A DNA stretch of 64,000 nt from Halococcus agarilyticus (lineage in GTDB: Archaea > Halobacteriota > Halobacteria > Halobacteriales > Halococcaceae): positions 62,001-126,000 of the forward strand of contig NZ_BAFM01000006.1 in assembly GCF_000334895.1 (NCBI RefSeq), written 5' to 3'. Each line of letters starts with the position of its first letter. The stretch's first letter is position 1. Below, one piece after another: positions 45,502-53,003 of the stretch. A model generated the notes under the pieces. The model did not search any database and had not been told where the DNA came from. It saw only the letters and a list, made by a program, of their open reading frames with translations. The translations under genes and the position numbers were made by a program.

Positions 45502-45891
45502 ATGAGTATATTGAAGATCAACGGAGAGGGCCCCTATTCTACGTCCACTCGCCGCACCGTTCTCCGTGGAATCGGAGCAACCGCTACAGGATTGTTCGCA
45601 GGGTGCGCTGCCCTCCCGGCCCTCGGCTCTGACGTGAAAGTTGTTGAATGGGATCGCAAGGACGATCTCGCTGGCGAGACCACGTTCGCCGTCGTGGTTA
45701 AAAACCGAGGTTCGAAGACATCGATCACCATCACGATCAAACTTCACCCAGAATCCATGGGAGGTGGGAAGACGCTGACTCAAAAGAGTAAGACTGTCAC
45801 GCTGTCGGGTGGCGAGAAGCGCACGGTTCGGATGACGATGCTGGTTCCTGACGCTACTGAATCTTGGATCGTTCATACTCGTAGCATGTAA
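45502..45891 (+). CDS. Tat lipoprotein of the ABC transporter operon (129 aa)
   Basis: The product is 129 residues. A twin-Arg signal STRRTVLRGIGATATGLFAG leads to lipobox Cys35, so it is folded, Tat-exported and lipid-anchored outside. The mature part is small and beta-rich (FAVVVKNRGSKTSITITIKL, KTVTLSGGEKRTVRMTMLVP), like an immunoglobulin-type domain. It follows the permease with overlap if the GTG at 45490 is used. It might be an immunity lipoprotein or a transporter accessory. No named family is recognised. Confidence 0.7.
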   Translation: MSILKINGEGPYSTSTRRTVLRGIGATATGLFAGCAALPALGSDVKVVEWDRKDDLAGETTFAVVVKNRGSKTSITITIKLHPESMGGGKTLTQKSKTVTLSGGEKRTVRMTMLVPDATESWIVHTRSM

Positions 45892-46451
45892 CGAACATCA
45901 ACCGTCTCCGTCGCCATGCTAGAGTCAACTCTCCATGGACGCAGCATGTAGTTCTCGTGTGAGTTGAACGGCAGTCACTCTCCTGATTGTCGGACCCAAA
46001 CGAAAACCGTCTAGAATGGTTCGCCATACCATCTACATCCACGCATCGACGAACGCCTACGAAACACCCACCACCGTGACACCATCGATGAGGGGAAGCG
46101 CTGGCGGCTTTTGACTTCTATTCCCAGAACTCGCTCCGCTTGAATCCTGTTGGTTCCAATAGAGGGAAGGGCCGAAGATCCGCTTCTCCTCACAGAGATA
46201 GACGTGAAACAGTATCTCAAAAACACTCTTACCATCGCCCAGATCGCTCGATATTCACCACTATCTTTGCTGATCCCGGTCGTGAGTACGTGCCCGCTAG
46301 GTAAGCAATTACCCAGGAGATAGGCAGATACCCACCCGGTGATCGTTTGCTTAGAGGGTTAGCAACTCCTAATCTAGTGGTTAGGTGTCCATTGGGCGAG
46401 CGATTGTCCACGCGGTAAGGTGAAAATATAGGAAGATGTGGGTGAAATGCG
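45892..46451. other. Long intergenic region with a possible transposase remnant and precursor 2 promoter
   Basis: No intact gene is present. Near 46114-46165 one plus-strand frame, interrupted by stops, reads FPELAPLESCWF, which resembles the PELNPVEECW end of IS630-type transposases; this is too short to be sure. From about 46292 to 46451 lies the promoter region of the halocin C8-like gene with repeated GGTAA motifs. Confidence 0.4.
46292..46451 (+). promoter_or_regulatory. Promoter of the halocin C8-like gene with repeated motifs
   Basis: The motif CCCRCNNGGTRA occurs as GCCCGCTAGGTAA (46292-46304), ACCCACCCGGTGA (46330-46342) and GTCCACGCGGTAA (46406-46418). The TATA-like GTAAGGTGAAAATATA (46415-46430) ends 22 bases before the ATG. 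The downstream 130 bases align with the promoter of precursor 1 at 40697. The repeated boxes may be activator sites. Confidence 0.7.
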
Positions 46452-47207
46452 ATGTCGAAGAAACCTCGCGCTGATGAGACCGACAGTACAGATGTTCTGA
46501 ACAGGCGCAAAGTCATTCGTATGATGGGAACCGGTGCCGTTGGTGTTGCTGGTCTCGGTACTGTGTCGGGTGCTTCTCGTCGTTCGGACGGCGATGCCGG
46601 TGTCGAGTCGCTAAGCGGGAACGGAAAGCGAGAAGCAGTTGCCATTGCGAGAGATACACCTGAATTCGAACTGCTACGTAACGAACTCGAAGAGGAGTAC
46701 AGCTACAGACTCGATCAATCAAAAACACAGGTGTTCGAAGGTGACGATGACGACGGAAATCCATATCACGTCGTCTCGTTTCACCCCGTGTCAACCGGCG
46801 TCCCAGAAGACAGCAGCGAAGTAGACCTTGCTATTACACTGAAGCACAGCTCGTTCTACGATGCTGGAGCAACTATCACTGAGTACGAGGGTGAATCAGG
46901 CACGGTCACATTGCTTACAACTAGCGGGGGCGTCGTCGAGACCGAATCTGCTGCTCTTGGTCGATCTGTATCCAGTGACGCTGTGACTGTCCAGAGTAGC
47001 TGTAGTATTTGTCGTGATGTGTCTACTGTAATCTGCAACAGGGGATGTAGTCTCGGCGGGGCCACCCTCTGCGCTATTGCTGGCTTCGGAACGATCGGAA
47101 GCATTGCATGTGCTGCTGTAGTCAATGAACTTTGCCGGAGGTATGGAGGCAACATACGACAAACATGCAGACGATCCAATCTCTGTAACCTGTCTGGAAT
47201 TTGTTAG
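46452..47207 (+). CDS. Halocin C8-like precursor (Tat-exported, ten-cysteine tail)
   Basis: The product is 251 residues. A Tat signal NRRKVIRMMGTGAVGVAGLG (17-36) ends near VSGASRR. The pro-part (about 40-180) is acidic. The tail has exactly ten cysteines at 184, 187, 195, 199, 207, 220, 228, 239, 245 and 251, embedded in glycine- and alanine-rich hydrophobic sequence (CSLGGATLCAIAGFGTIGSI). The halocin C8 tail has ten cysteines with closely similar order and ends in C as here. Halocin C8 is released from the C-terminus and kills related archaea, and its pro-part acts as immunity; the same is expected here but unproven. Confidence 0.88.
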   Translation: MSKKPRADETDSTDVLNRRKVIRMMGTGAVGVAGLGTVSGASRRSDGDAGVESLSGNGKREAVAIARDTPEFELLRNELEEEYSYRLDQSKTQVFEGDDDDGNPYHVVSFHPVSTGVPEDSSEVDLAITLKHSSFYDAGATITEYEGESGTVTLLTTSGGVVETESAALGRSVSSDAVTVQSSCSICRDVSTVICNRGCSLGGATLCAIAGFGTIGSIACAAVVNELCRRYGGNIRQTCRRSNLCNLSGIC

Positions 47208-47210
47208 TCG

Positions 47211-47226
47211 GTATAGTTAACTATAC
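47211..47226. promoter_or_regulatory. 16-bp perfect palindrome downstream of the halocin gene
   Basis: GTATAGTTAACTATAC is a perfect palindrome three bases after the halocin C8-like stop and 20 bases before the ATG of the small membrane gene. It could be the TATA region and operator of that gene. It is AT-rich and without a T-tail, so it is a less likely terminator. Confidence 0.55.
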
Positions 47227-47246
47227 AGAGCGAACTCGATCAATCC

Positions 47247-47405
47247 ATGGCTAGCGTTCGTGAATCGATTGTCGTCGCCATTGCATTAGGAATGGGTTGG
47301 ATACTTATCGACGTTCTCGTCAGGGGTGCGACGATCGAGAGCGTTCTCCCCTCAGCAGCTTTCGTAGCAATTGTAGGCTTCGTGGCTGCTCTACTTTTCC
47401 GATAG
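47247..47405 (+). CDS. Two-helix small membrane protein downstream of the halocin gene (52 aa)
   Basis: The short gene encodes MASVRESIVVAIALGMGWIL followed by IDVLVRGATIESVLPSAAFV and AIVGFVAALLFR, with two hydrophobic segments and a positive C-terminus. It follows the halocin C8-like gene by 39 bases in the same direction, with a palindrome between. Small two-helix proteins next to bacteriocin genes are often immunity proteins; that role is suggested by position only. Codon use is that of the island. Confidence 0.55.
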   Translation: MASVRESIVVAIALGMGWILIDVLVRGATIESVLPSAAFVAIVGFVAALLFR

Positions 47406-47679
47406 CAGTCTGAACATACCCGACAGCAACGCGTAACAGTTGCTCGCTGCCGCTTTGCTTGTCACGAACCCCGATTTTGTTCGGGTGGTCGGTGCTCATG
47501 TGGGGTGTTGGCTTGGTCATGGAGCGAAACTTGGATATGTTTTGACCGATCGCCGTCCAGTTTCAGGTCTTATATCTCGGTTTGTGCAACCGTTGTGGGG
47601 CACAGTTGATCGATCTGGCTCGGCTCCACGGACACGAGCCGCCGAAGCCTTGAAGCCGGCGGGGAGCGAGGTGAAAGTG

Positions 47680-48798
47680 ATGGCCGACGACGGCGATATG
47701 CTCTCGTGGGACGAGTCGGTCTTCCGGGACGAGTCGGTGTTCGAGGTGGACTACCTCCCGGAGACGTTCCACCACCGCGACGACCAGCTCGACGGCCTCC
47801 AGTACGCGCTCCGGCCCGCCGTCCGGGGCTCGCGCCCGCTGAACGCGATGGTTCGCGGGCCACCGGGAACGGGGAAGACCACCGCCGTCCAGAAGCTGTT
47901 CGGCGAACTCGACGCGCGGCGCGGGGTCCGCGCAGTGAGGGTGAACTGCCAAGTCGATTCGACCAGGTACGCAGTATTCTCGCGGTTGTTCGAGGCGATC
48001 TTCGAGTACGAACCGCCCGCAAGCGGGATCTCGTTCAAGAGCCTGTTCGAGCAGATCACCGACCACCTCACCGACGAGGGCGAGGTCCTGGTGGTCTGTC
48101 TCGACGACGTGAACTACCTCTTCTACGAGGGTGAGGCCTCCGAGACCCTCTACTCGCTGCTGCGCGCCCACGAGACCCACGCGGGCGCGAAGGTCGGGGT
48201 CATTCTGGTTTCCTCGGATCTTGATCTCGACGTGATCGCCGATCTGGACGGACGGGTCCAGTCGGTGTTCCGGCCAGAGGAGGTGTACTTCCCGGCGTAC
48301 GACGAGAGCGAGATCGTCGACATCCTCCGCGAGCGGGTCAAGCGCGGCTTTCGGGACGACGTTCTCGGCCCGCGACCGCTCGACCTGGTGGCCGAACTGA
48401 CAGGCGAAACCGGCGACCTCCGGGTGGGGATCGACCTTCTCCGACGGGCTGGACTCCACGCCGAGACCCGCGGAAGCCGAACCGTCGAAATCGAGGACGT
48501 CGAGTCGGCCTACGAGAAGGCCAAACACGTCCATCTCTCGCGCCGGCTCGGCGAACTCACCGAGCCCGAGCGCGGCCTCCTGCGCGTGATCGCCGACCAC
48601 GACGGCGAGCGCGCCGGCACGGTGTACGAGGCGTTCCACGACGAGACCGACCTCGGCTACACCCGCTACTCCGAGCTCGTCAACAAGCTCGATCGCCTCG
48701 ACCTGGTCGACGCGACGTACACCAACGTCGAGGGTCGCGGACGCTCGCGGGAACTCTCGCTCGCCCACGACGCAGACGCGATCCTCGACCGGCTCTGA
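47680..48798 (+). CDS. cdc6: Orc1/Cdc6-type replication initiator
   Basis: The product is 372 residues of the AAA+ Orc1/Cdc6 family: ETFHHRDDQLDGL, Walker A GPPGTGKTT (60-68), Walker B VVCLDDVNYLF and a C-terminal winged helix (LTEPERGLLRVIADHDGERA, TRYSELVNKLDRLDLVDATY). Such proteins bind origin repeats and load the MCM helicase. The ATG at 47680 follows GGGGAGCGAGGTGA and gives the normal start; the open frame to 47440 has no family sequence. No clear origin repeat was recognised in the 270 bases upstream, so this paralogue may not mark an active origin. Confidence 0.93.
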   Translation: MADDGDMLSWDESVFRDESVFEVDYLPETFHHRDDQLDGLQYALRPAVRGSRPLNAMVRGPPGTGKTTAVQKLFGELDARRGVRAVRVNCQVDSTRYAVFSRLFEAIFEYEPPASGISFKSLFEQITDHLTDEGEVLVVCLDDVNYLFYEGEASETLYSLLRAHETHAGAKVGVILVSSDLDLDVIADLDGRVQSVFRPEEVYFPAYDESEIVDILRERVKRGFRDDVLGPRPLDLVAELTGETGDLRVGIDLLRRAGLHAETRGSRTVEIEDVESAYEKAKHVHLSRRLGELTEPERGLLRVIADHDGERAGTVYEAFHDETDLGYTRYSELVNKLDRLDLVDATYTNVEGRGRSRELSLAHDADAILDRL

Positions 48799-48823
48799 GG
48801 TCGCACCGGTTCGGAGTGGGGGT

Positions 48824-49630
48824 TCAGCCGCGTCCGGTCCACCTGAGCAACAGAAGCGTGCCCTCGAACAGCCCGATCATCGTCGCGCCCACGATGACGG
48901 GGGCCATCCCGGTCGGGTCTGGACTGAAGAGGAACGCGATCCCGGCGAACCCACCCCAGAAGTAGAGCCGTCGGCTCGTGAGCCACGCTCTCGTCGTGAT
49001 CCCCATCATGATCGCGAGCATCACGAACAGCGGGATCTGGAAGACCAGCGCGAAAAAGCCCATCAGCAGCGTCATCAGCCCGAAGGTGTCGCCGAGCCCG
49101 AACGCGATCTCCGCGACGGGCCGCGAGTAGCCGAGGAAGTAGTTGAAGATCACGGGCAGCACGAGGAAGAAGGCGAAGGCGACCCCGATCAGCGCGAGCA
49201 CGAGGCTCGTGGGGACCGCCGCGAGGTAGTACCGGCGCTCGTTCTCGTAGAGTCCGGGACGCATGAACCGGTAGGTCTGGTAGACGAAGAGGGGGAGCGC
49301 GACCACGAAGCCCGCGAGCGACGCCGCCTTCAGCCGCGCGAGGATGAGCGAGAGCGGATCGTAGACGTACGGACACGCGGCGCTCGCCTGGTCCGCCGTG
49401 ACCGGGCAGACCGAGGGCGAGCCGGGGAGGAAGGCGTACCAGATGAAGTTGATGAGGTCGTCGGCAAAGGGGAAGACGACACCGCTCACGACGCCCATCG
49501 CCACGAGCACGATCCCGAGACGTTTGACCATCTCCTCGATGTGGTCGGCGAGCGGCATCTCGCTGTCGTCGATCGGCGCGGTGCCGGCGGGCTCGCTGGC
49601 GGTCCCACTCGTTTCCGTCGACTCGGCCAT
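48824..49630 (-). CDS. tatC: Twin-arginine translocase subunit TatC
   Basis: The product is 268 residues with six membrane segments and the TatC signatures MPLADHIEEMVKRLGIV, LPLFVYQTYRFMRPGLYENE and FGLMTLLMGFFALVFQIPLF. A haloarchaeal insertion with two cysteines, PSVCPVTADQASAACPYVYD, lies in the first outer loop. TatC binds twin-arginine signals at the membrane. It converges with cdc6 and diverges from the double TatC gene, a common haloarchaeal order. In haloarchaea most secreted proteins use Tat, including the two precursors in the neighbouring island. Confidence 0.95.
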   Translation of the reverse strand: MAESTETSGTASEPAGTAPIDDSEMPLADHIEEMVKRLGIVLVAMGVVSGVVFPFADDLINFIWYAFLPGSPSVCPVTADQASAACPYVYDPLSLILARLKAASLAGFVVALPLFVYQTYRFMRPGLYENERRYYLAAVPTSLVLALIGVAFAFFLVLPVIFNYFLGYSRPVAEIAFGLGDTFGLMTLLMGFFALVFQIPLFVMLAIMMGITTRAWLTSRRLYFWGGFAGIAFLFSPDPTGMAPVIVGATMIGLFEGTLLLLRWTGRG

Positions 49631-49746
49631 CTGGGTGGCGGTTCGCGGGTGAGCGTTGTAAGCTTTCTTCTCGGCACTCGGCAGGGCGGGAGGCCCGGTA
49701 GACAAGATTGATAACGAGGAGTCGGTTAATCCCACCGAAGCAACGA

Positions 49747-51993
49747 ATGTCGGGAGCCGTCGACGACGACGTTCGCCGGTCAGTCGATCGCGGTCGGGAG
49801 ACGCTCGGGGCGGTGCTGTCGGCCGCACAGACCCATCTCCAGAAGGTCGCGATCGCCTTCCTGATCGGCTTCCTCGGCTCGTTTTACGCCCTCTGGCTCT
49901 ACGTCTGGGAGCGGCTGAAGACCGATCTCTTCGCACAGATCCCGGCCGCCGCCGCCGAGGAGACCTCGGTCATCGGCAAGACCCCATTCGAGGTGCCGCT
50001 GTTGCAGGCGAAGATCGCGCTCGCGGTCGGCGGGATCGTGGCGCTCCCGGTTCTCCTGTACTACTCGCGCGAGGCGCTCCGCGAGCGGGGCTACTGGATC
50101 ACGATCGGCTCGCGCTGGAAGGTGGCCGCCATCGCCCTGGTCGCCGGCCTCCTTTTCCTCGTCGGGGCTTCCTACGGGTACTTCGTGTTCTTCCCGCTGA
50201 TGTTCGCGTTCCTCGCCGAGAACGCGGTCAAGGTCGGGTTTCAACCTACGTACTCCATCACGCTCTGGGCACAGTTCGTCTTCCTGCTCATGCTCTCGTT
50301 CGGGCTCGCGGCCCAGCTCCCGCTCGCGATGACGGGACTCTCGCTCGCCGGGATCGTCCGCTACGAGACCTTCCGCGACAAGTGGAAGTACGCGATCGTC
50401 GCCGCGTTCGCCTTCGGCGCGCTGTTCTCGCCGCCGGACCCCTTCACGCAGGTGCTCTGGGCCGTCCCGATCGTCGGGCTCTACGCGATCAGCGTCGGCC
50501 TCACCAAGGTCGTCGTCACGCTCCAGCGCGGCGGCAGCGCGGTCGACGTTCGCCGGGTACTCCGCGAGCGCTGGCGCGCGATCCTCGCGGTCCCGACGGT
50601 CGTCGCGGGCGCGATCGCCGCCCTGATCGTCGCCGGTTTCGGCGCGTTCTTCAATCAAACTGTCGTGCCGGCGATTCCCTACGTTTCACCGGAGGAGCCG
50701 GTGTTCAAGTACATCGGGCCGATGTTGGGCCTGCCGCGCGAGTTCGCGATCGCGGTCGTCGCGGGCGCGGCCTTCCTCGCCGTCCTCGTCCTCGCCTTTG
50801 CGTACTACGTTTACCGGGCGATCGAGGCCGCCGCCGCGACGAGGGGCCGGGCCGGCGATCCGACCGCGATCGACTTCGAACGCCTCGACGCGACTGGCGT
50901 CCGGGCTGCCCCGCCCGAGGCCTTTCGCGACCTGAGCGAACAGGAGGCGGTCGCTCAGGCCAGCAAGGCGACGAGCGACGGCGAGCCCGAGAAGGCTCGC
51001 GCGATCCTCGACCGCTTCGACGAGGCGGAGGCGGCCGCGGAAGCGGAAGGCGACCAAGCGGCCGCGGCCGACACCGCCCTCGACGACGCCGACCATCCCG
51101 GCGAGCCTGGCTCGGGGGCCGAGACCGACGCGGACGATTCGAACCCGTTCCTGAGCCGCACGACGGGCGTCGTCGACGCGTTCACGACCGAGGAGACCAC
51201 CGAGGAGGACGTCGGCGGGTACTACTACGACATCGCGTTCGTGCTCGACAGCCTCCGATCGCGCGCGTTCTTGCTGGTCGGGCTGTTCATGGCGGTGCTC
51301 GCCGGGACGTTCCTCTGGCTCTACCAGGGTGGGATCGGGCGGCTCCGTGCGGACTTCCTCGCGCGCCTCCCCGCGGGCGTCAGGGCGGAAGATGTCGGGA
51401 TCGTCGCGCTCCACCCGACCGAGGCGCTCGTGTTCGAGATCAAGCTCAGCACGCTGTTCGCGGTGCTCGCGGTCCTGCCGCTCGTGCTCTACTACGCGTG
51501 GCCGGCGCTGCGCGAGCGCGGGATCGCGGCCGGCGACCGACGAGTGTTGATCGTGTGGGCCGGCGCGCTGTTCGTCAGCCTCGTCGGCGGGGTCGTCGTG
51601 GGCTACACCACGATCGCCCCCGCGGTGATCTCGTGGCTCGCCGCCGACGCCATCGGCGCGGGGATGGTGGTGGCCTACCGCATCTCGGCCGCTGGCTGGC
51701 TGGTCTTCTTCACCACCGCCGGCATCGGGCTGCTCGCCCTCATCCCGGTGACGATGGTGCTGTTCCATCGCGGCGGCCTCGTGCCCTATCGGGGGATGCG
51801 AAACCGCTGGCGCGAGGTCACGGTCGGCGTGTTCGCGATCACCGCCTACGTCTCGCCGCGGGGCGTGTTCATGATGTTCATCCTCGGGATCCCGATCATG
51901 CTGTGTTACGGGCTGGGGCTCGGCTTGCTCTGGCTCTACACCGTCGGCGGTCGGCGCACTTGGAGCGAGGAGCCCGGCGAGAGCGCCGACTGA
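49747..51993 (+). CDS. tatC2: Double-domain TatC (TatCt type)
   Basis: The product is 748 residues with two TatC-like units joined by a soluble linker. The first (about 20-390) has FLIGFLGSFYALWLYVWERL and FVFLLMLSFGLAAQLPLAMT. The second (about 500-740) has LVGLFMAVLAGTFLWLYQGG and VFEIKLSTLFAVLAVLPLVL. The acidic linker (about 400-490) contains EGDQAAAADTALDDADHPGE. About 14 membrane segments are expected. Fused TatC is characteristic of haloarchaea (TatCt) and works with TatA. It diverges from the single TatC gene. Confidence 0.93.
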   Translation: MSGAVDDDVRRSVDRGRETLGAVLSAAQTHLQKVAIAFLIGFLGSFYALWLYVWERLKTDLFAQIPAAAAEETSVIGKTPFEVPLLQAKIALAVGGIVALPVLLYYSREALRERGYWITIGSRWKVAAIALVAGLLFLVGASYGYFVFFPLMFAFLAENAVKVGFQPTYSITLWAQFVFLLMLSFGLAAQLPLAMTGLSLAGIVRYETFRDKWKYAIVAAFAFGALFSPPDPFTQVLWAVPIVGLYAISVGLTKVVVTLQRGGSAVDVRRVLRERWRAILAVPTVVAGAIAALIVAGFGAFFNQTVVPAIPYVSPEEPVFKYIGPMLGLPREFAIAVVAGAAFLAVLVLAFAYYVYRAIEAAAATRGRAGDPTAIDFERLDATGVRAAPPEAFRDLSEQEAVAQASKATSDGEPEKARAILDRFDEAEAAAEAEGDQAAAADTALDDADHPGEPGSGAETDADDSNPFLSRTTGVVDAFTTEETTEEDVGGYYYDIAFVLDSLRSRAFLLVGLFMAVLAGTFLWLYQGGIGRLRADFLARLPAGVRAEDVGIVALHPTEALVFEIKLSTLFAVLAVLPLVLYYAWPALRERGIAAGDRRVLIVWAGALFVSLVGGVVVGYTTIAPAVISWLAADAIGAGMVVAYRISAAGWLVFFTTAGIGLLALIPVTMVLFHRGGLVPYRGMRNRWREVTVGVFAITAYVSPRGVFMMFILGIPIMLCYGLGLGLLWLYTVGGRRTWSEEPGESAD

Positions 51994-52074
51994 TCGAACG
52001 GCCTAACTGCGCGCCGGGGAATCTCCGGGTATGATCGACCGCTACGCAACCGCGCGCGATGGGGCTGATCGAGC

Positions 52075-52788
52075 ATGAGCACGTCCCGTGGAGCCTCGAC
52101 GATCCAAGTCGCGCTGATCGCACTCTTTACGACCGCGCTCGTGACCGCCCAGCTCACCGCCACCAAGATCCTCGGCTTTTCGATTCCGTTTTCGCTCCCG
52201 ATCACGGGCGAGATGCTGATCCTGCCCGGCGCGTCGCTCGCGTACGCGCTGACGTTCCTCGCTTCGGACTGCTACGCCGAACTCTACGGCCGGCGTGCGG
52301 CCCACGTCCTCGTGAACGTCGGCTTCGCGATGAACGTCGTTCTTCTGGGACTGGTCTGGGGGACGATCGCCGCGCCTGCCGCCACGTCGAGCGTCGATCC
52401 CGCGGCGTTCGCGACGGTGCTCGGTGCGAGCACCAACGTCGTGCTCGGGAGCCTGCTCGCCTATCTCGTGAGCCAGAACTGGGACGTGTTCGTGTTTCAC
52501 CAACTTCGCGACTACACCGAAGGACGCGCGCTCTGGCTCCGGAACGTCGGCTCGACCGCGACGAGCCAGGCGCTCGACACCGTGATCTTCGTGAGCGTCG
52601 CCTTCTACCTCGCGCCGGAACTCCTCGGCCTCGGCAGCGCGCTGCCGCTCTCGGTCCTGCTCGCACTCGGGGTCGGCCAGTACCTCCTCAAACTCCTGAT
52701 CGCGCTCCTCGACACCCCTGTGGTCTACGCCATCGTCGGCTACGCGCGCTCGCGAACCGACGCCCGACCGACGGCCAGCGCCGACTGA
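52075..52788 (+). CDS. YhhQ/VUT family transporter (probable queuosine or archaeosine precursor)
   Basis: The product is 237 residues with six membrane segments. It carries VUT signatures: TATKILGF, FLASDCYAELYGRRAAHVLV and ALWLRNVGSTATSQALDTVI. In bacteria YhhQ imports preQ0 and preQ1, precursors of the modified nucleosides queuosine; in archaea the same precursor preQ0 is used for archaeosine. The presence of tgtA, arcS and raSEA elsewhere in the window makes a preQ0 role attractive. It is alone between tatC2 and an interspersed element copy. Confidence 0.9.
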   Translation: MSTSRGASTIQVALIALFTTALVTAQLTATKILGFSIPFSLPITGEMLILPGASLAYALTFLASDCYAELYGRRAAHVLVNVGFAMNVVLLGLVWGTIAAPAATSSVDPAAFATVLGASTNVVLGSLLAYLVSQNWDVFVFHQLRDYTEGRALWLRNVGSTATSQALDTVIFVSVAFYLAPELLGLGSALPLSVLLALGVGQYLLKLLIALLDTPVVYAIVGYARSRTDARPTASAD

Positions 52789-52797
52789 TTTTGGGGA

Positions 52798-52924
52798 TTG
52801 GCGCGCGCTCGCGGTCGTGTGCGAGCCAAGCGAGCACCGACCGCGAACACCGTGCGAGGGATGACTGAGCCGAGCGAAGCGAGGCGAAGGAATCGGCTGG
52901 GGAGGCGTGTGGCCTGCGGTCTCT
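52798..52924 (-). repeat. Interspersed intergenic element, copy 3 (inverted)
   Basis: Read on the minus strand the copy starts GAGACCGCAGGCCACACGCC (ending at 52924), has the exact core CCCCAGCCGATTCCTTCGC (52884-52902), then CTCAGTCATCC and CTCGCAC, and ends GCGCGCGCCAA. It is shorter than copies 1 and 2 because the variable hairpin section is reduced. It lies between the YhhQ and rlmE genes. Confidence 0.75.
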
Positions 52925-53003
52925 CAGTTGTGTCGGGATTCGCGATCGTGATACAAATTCGTGCCCGAATTCAAAACGTATGCGTTGGGAGTCGTAAGTG
53001 GAT

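Larger units (their letters stand above)
38793..47440. mobile_element. AT-richer genomic island with halocin-like locus
   Basis: From the end of the MutS2-like gene to just upstream of orc1/cdc6 the base composition drops and codon use becomes less GC-biased than on both flanks. The segment holds two Cys-rich Tat precursors, two HTH regulators, an ABC-2 transporter, a Tat lipoprotein and several small membrane proteins, none of them core genes. No integrase, tRNA or flanking direct repeat was seen, so the means of arrival is unknown. The limits are approximate. Confidence 0.6.

Noticed and set aside
47406-47679. Replication origin upstream of orc1/cdc6
   Set aside because: I looked for paired haloarchaeal origin boxes with G-tracts and saw none convincing, only small hairpins such as AGCAAC / GTTGCT at 47425-47444.
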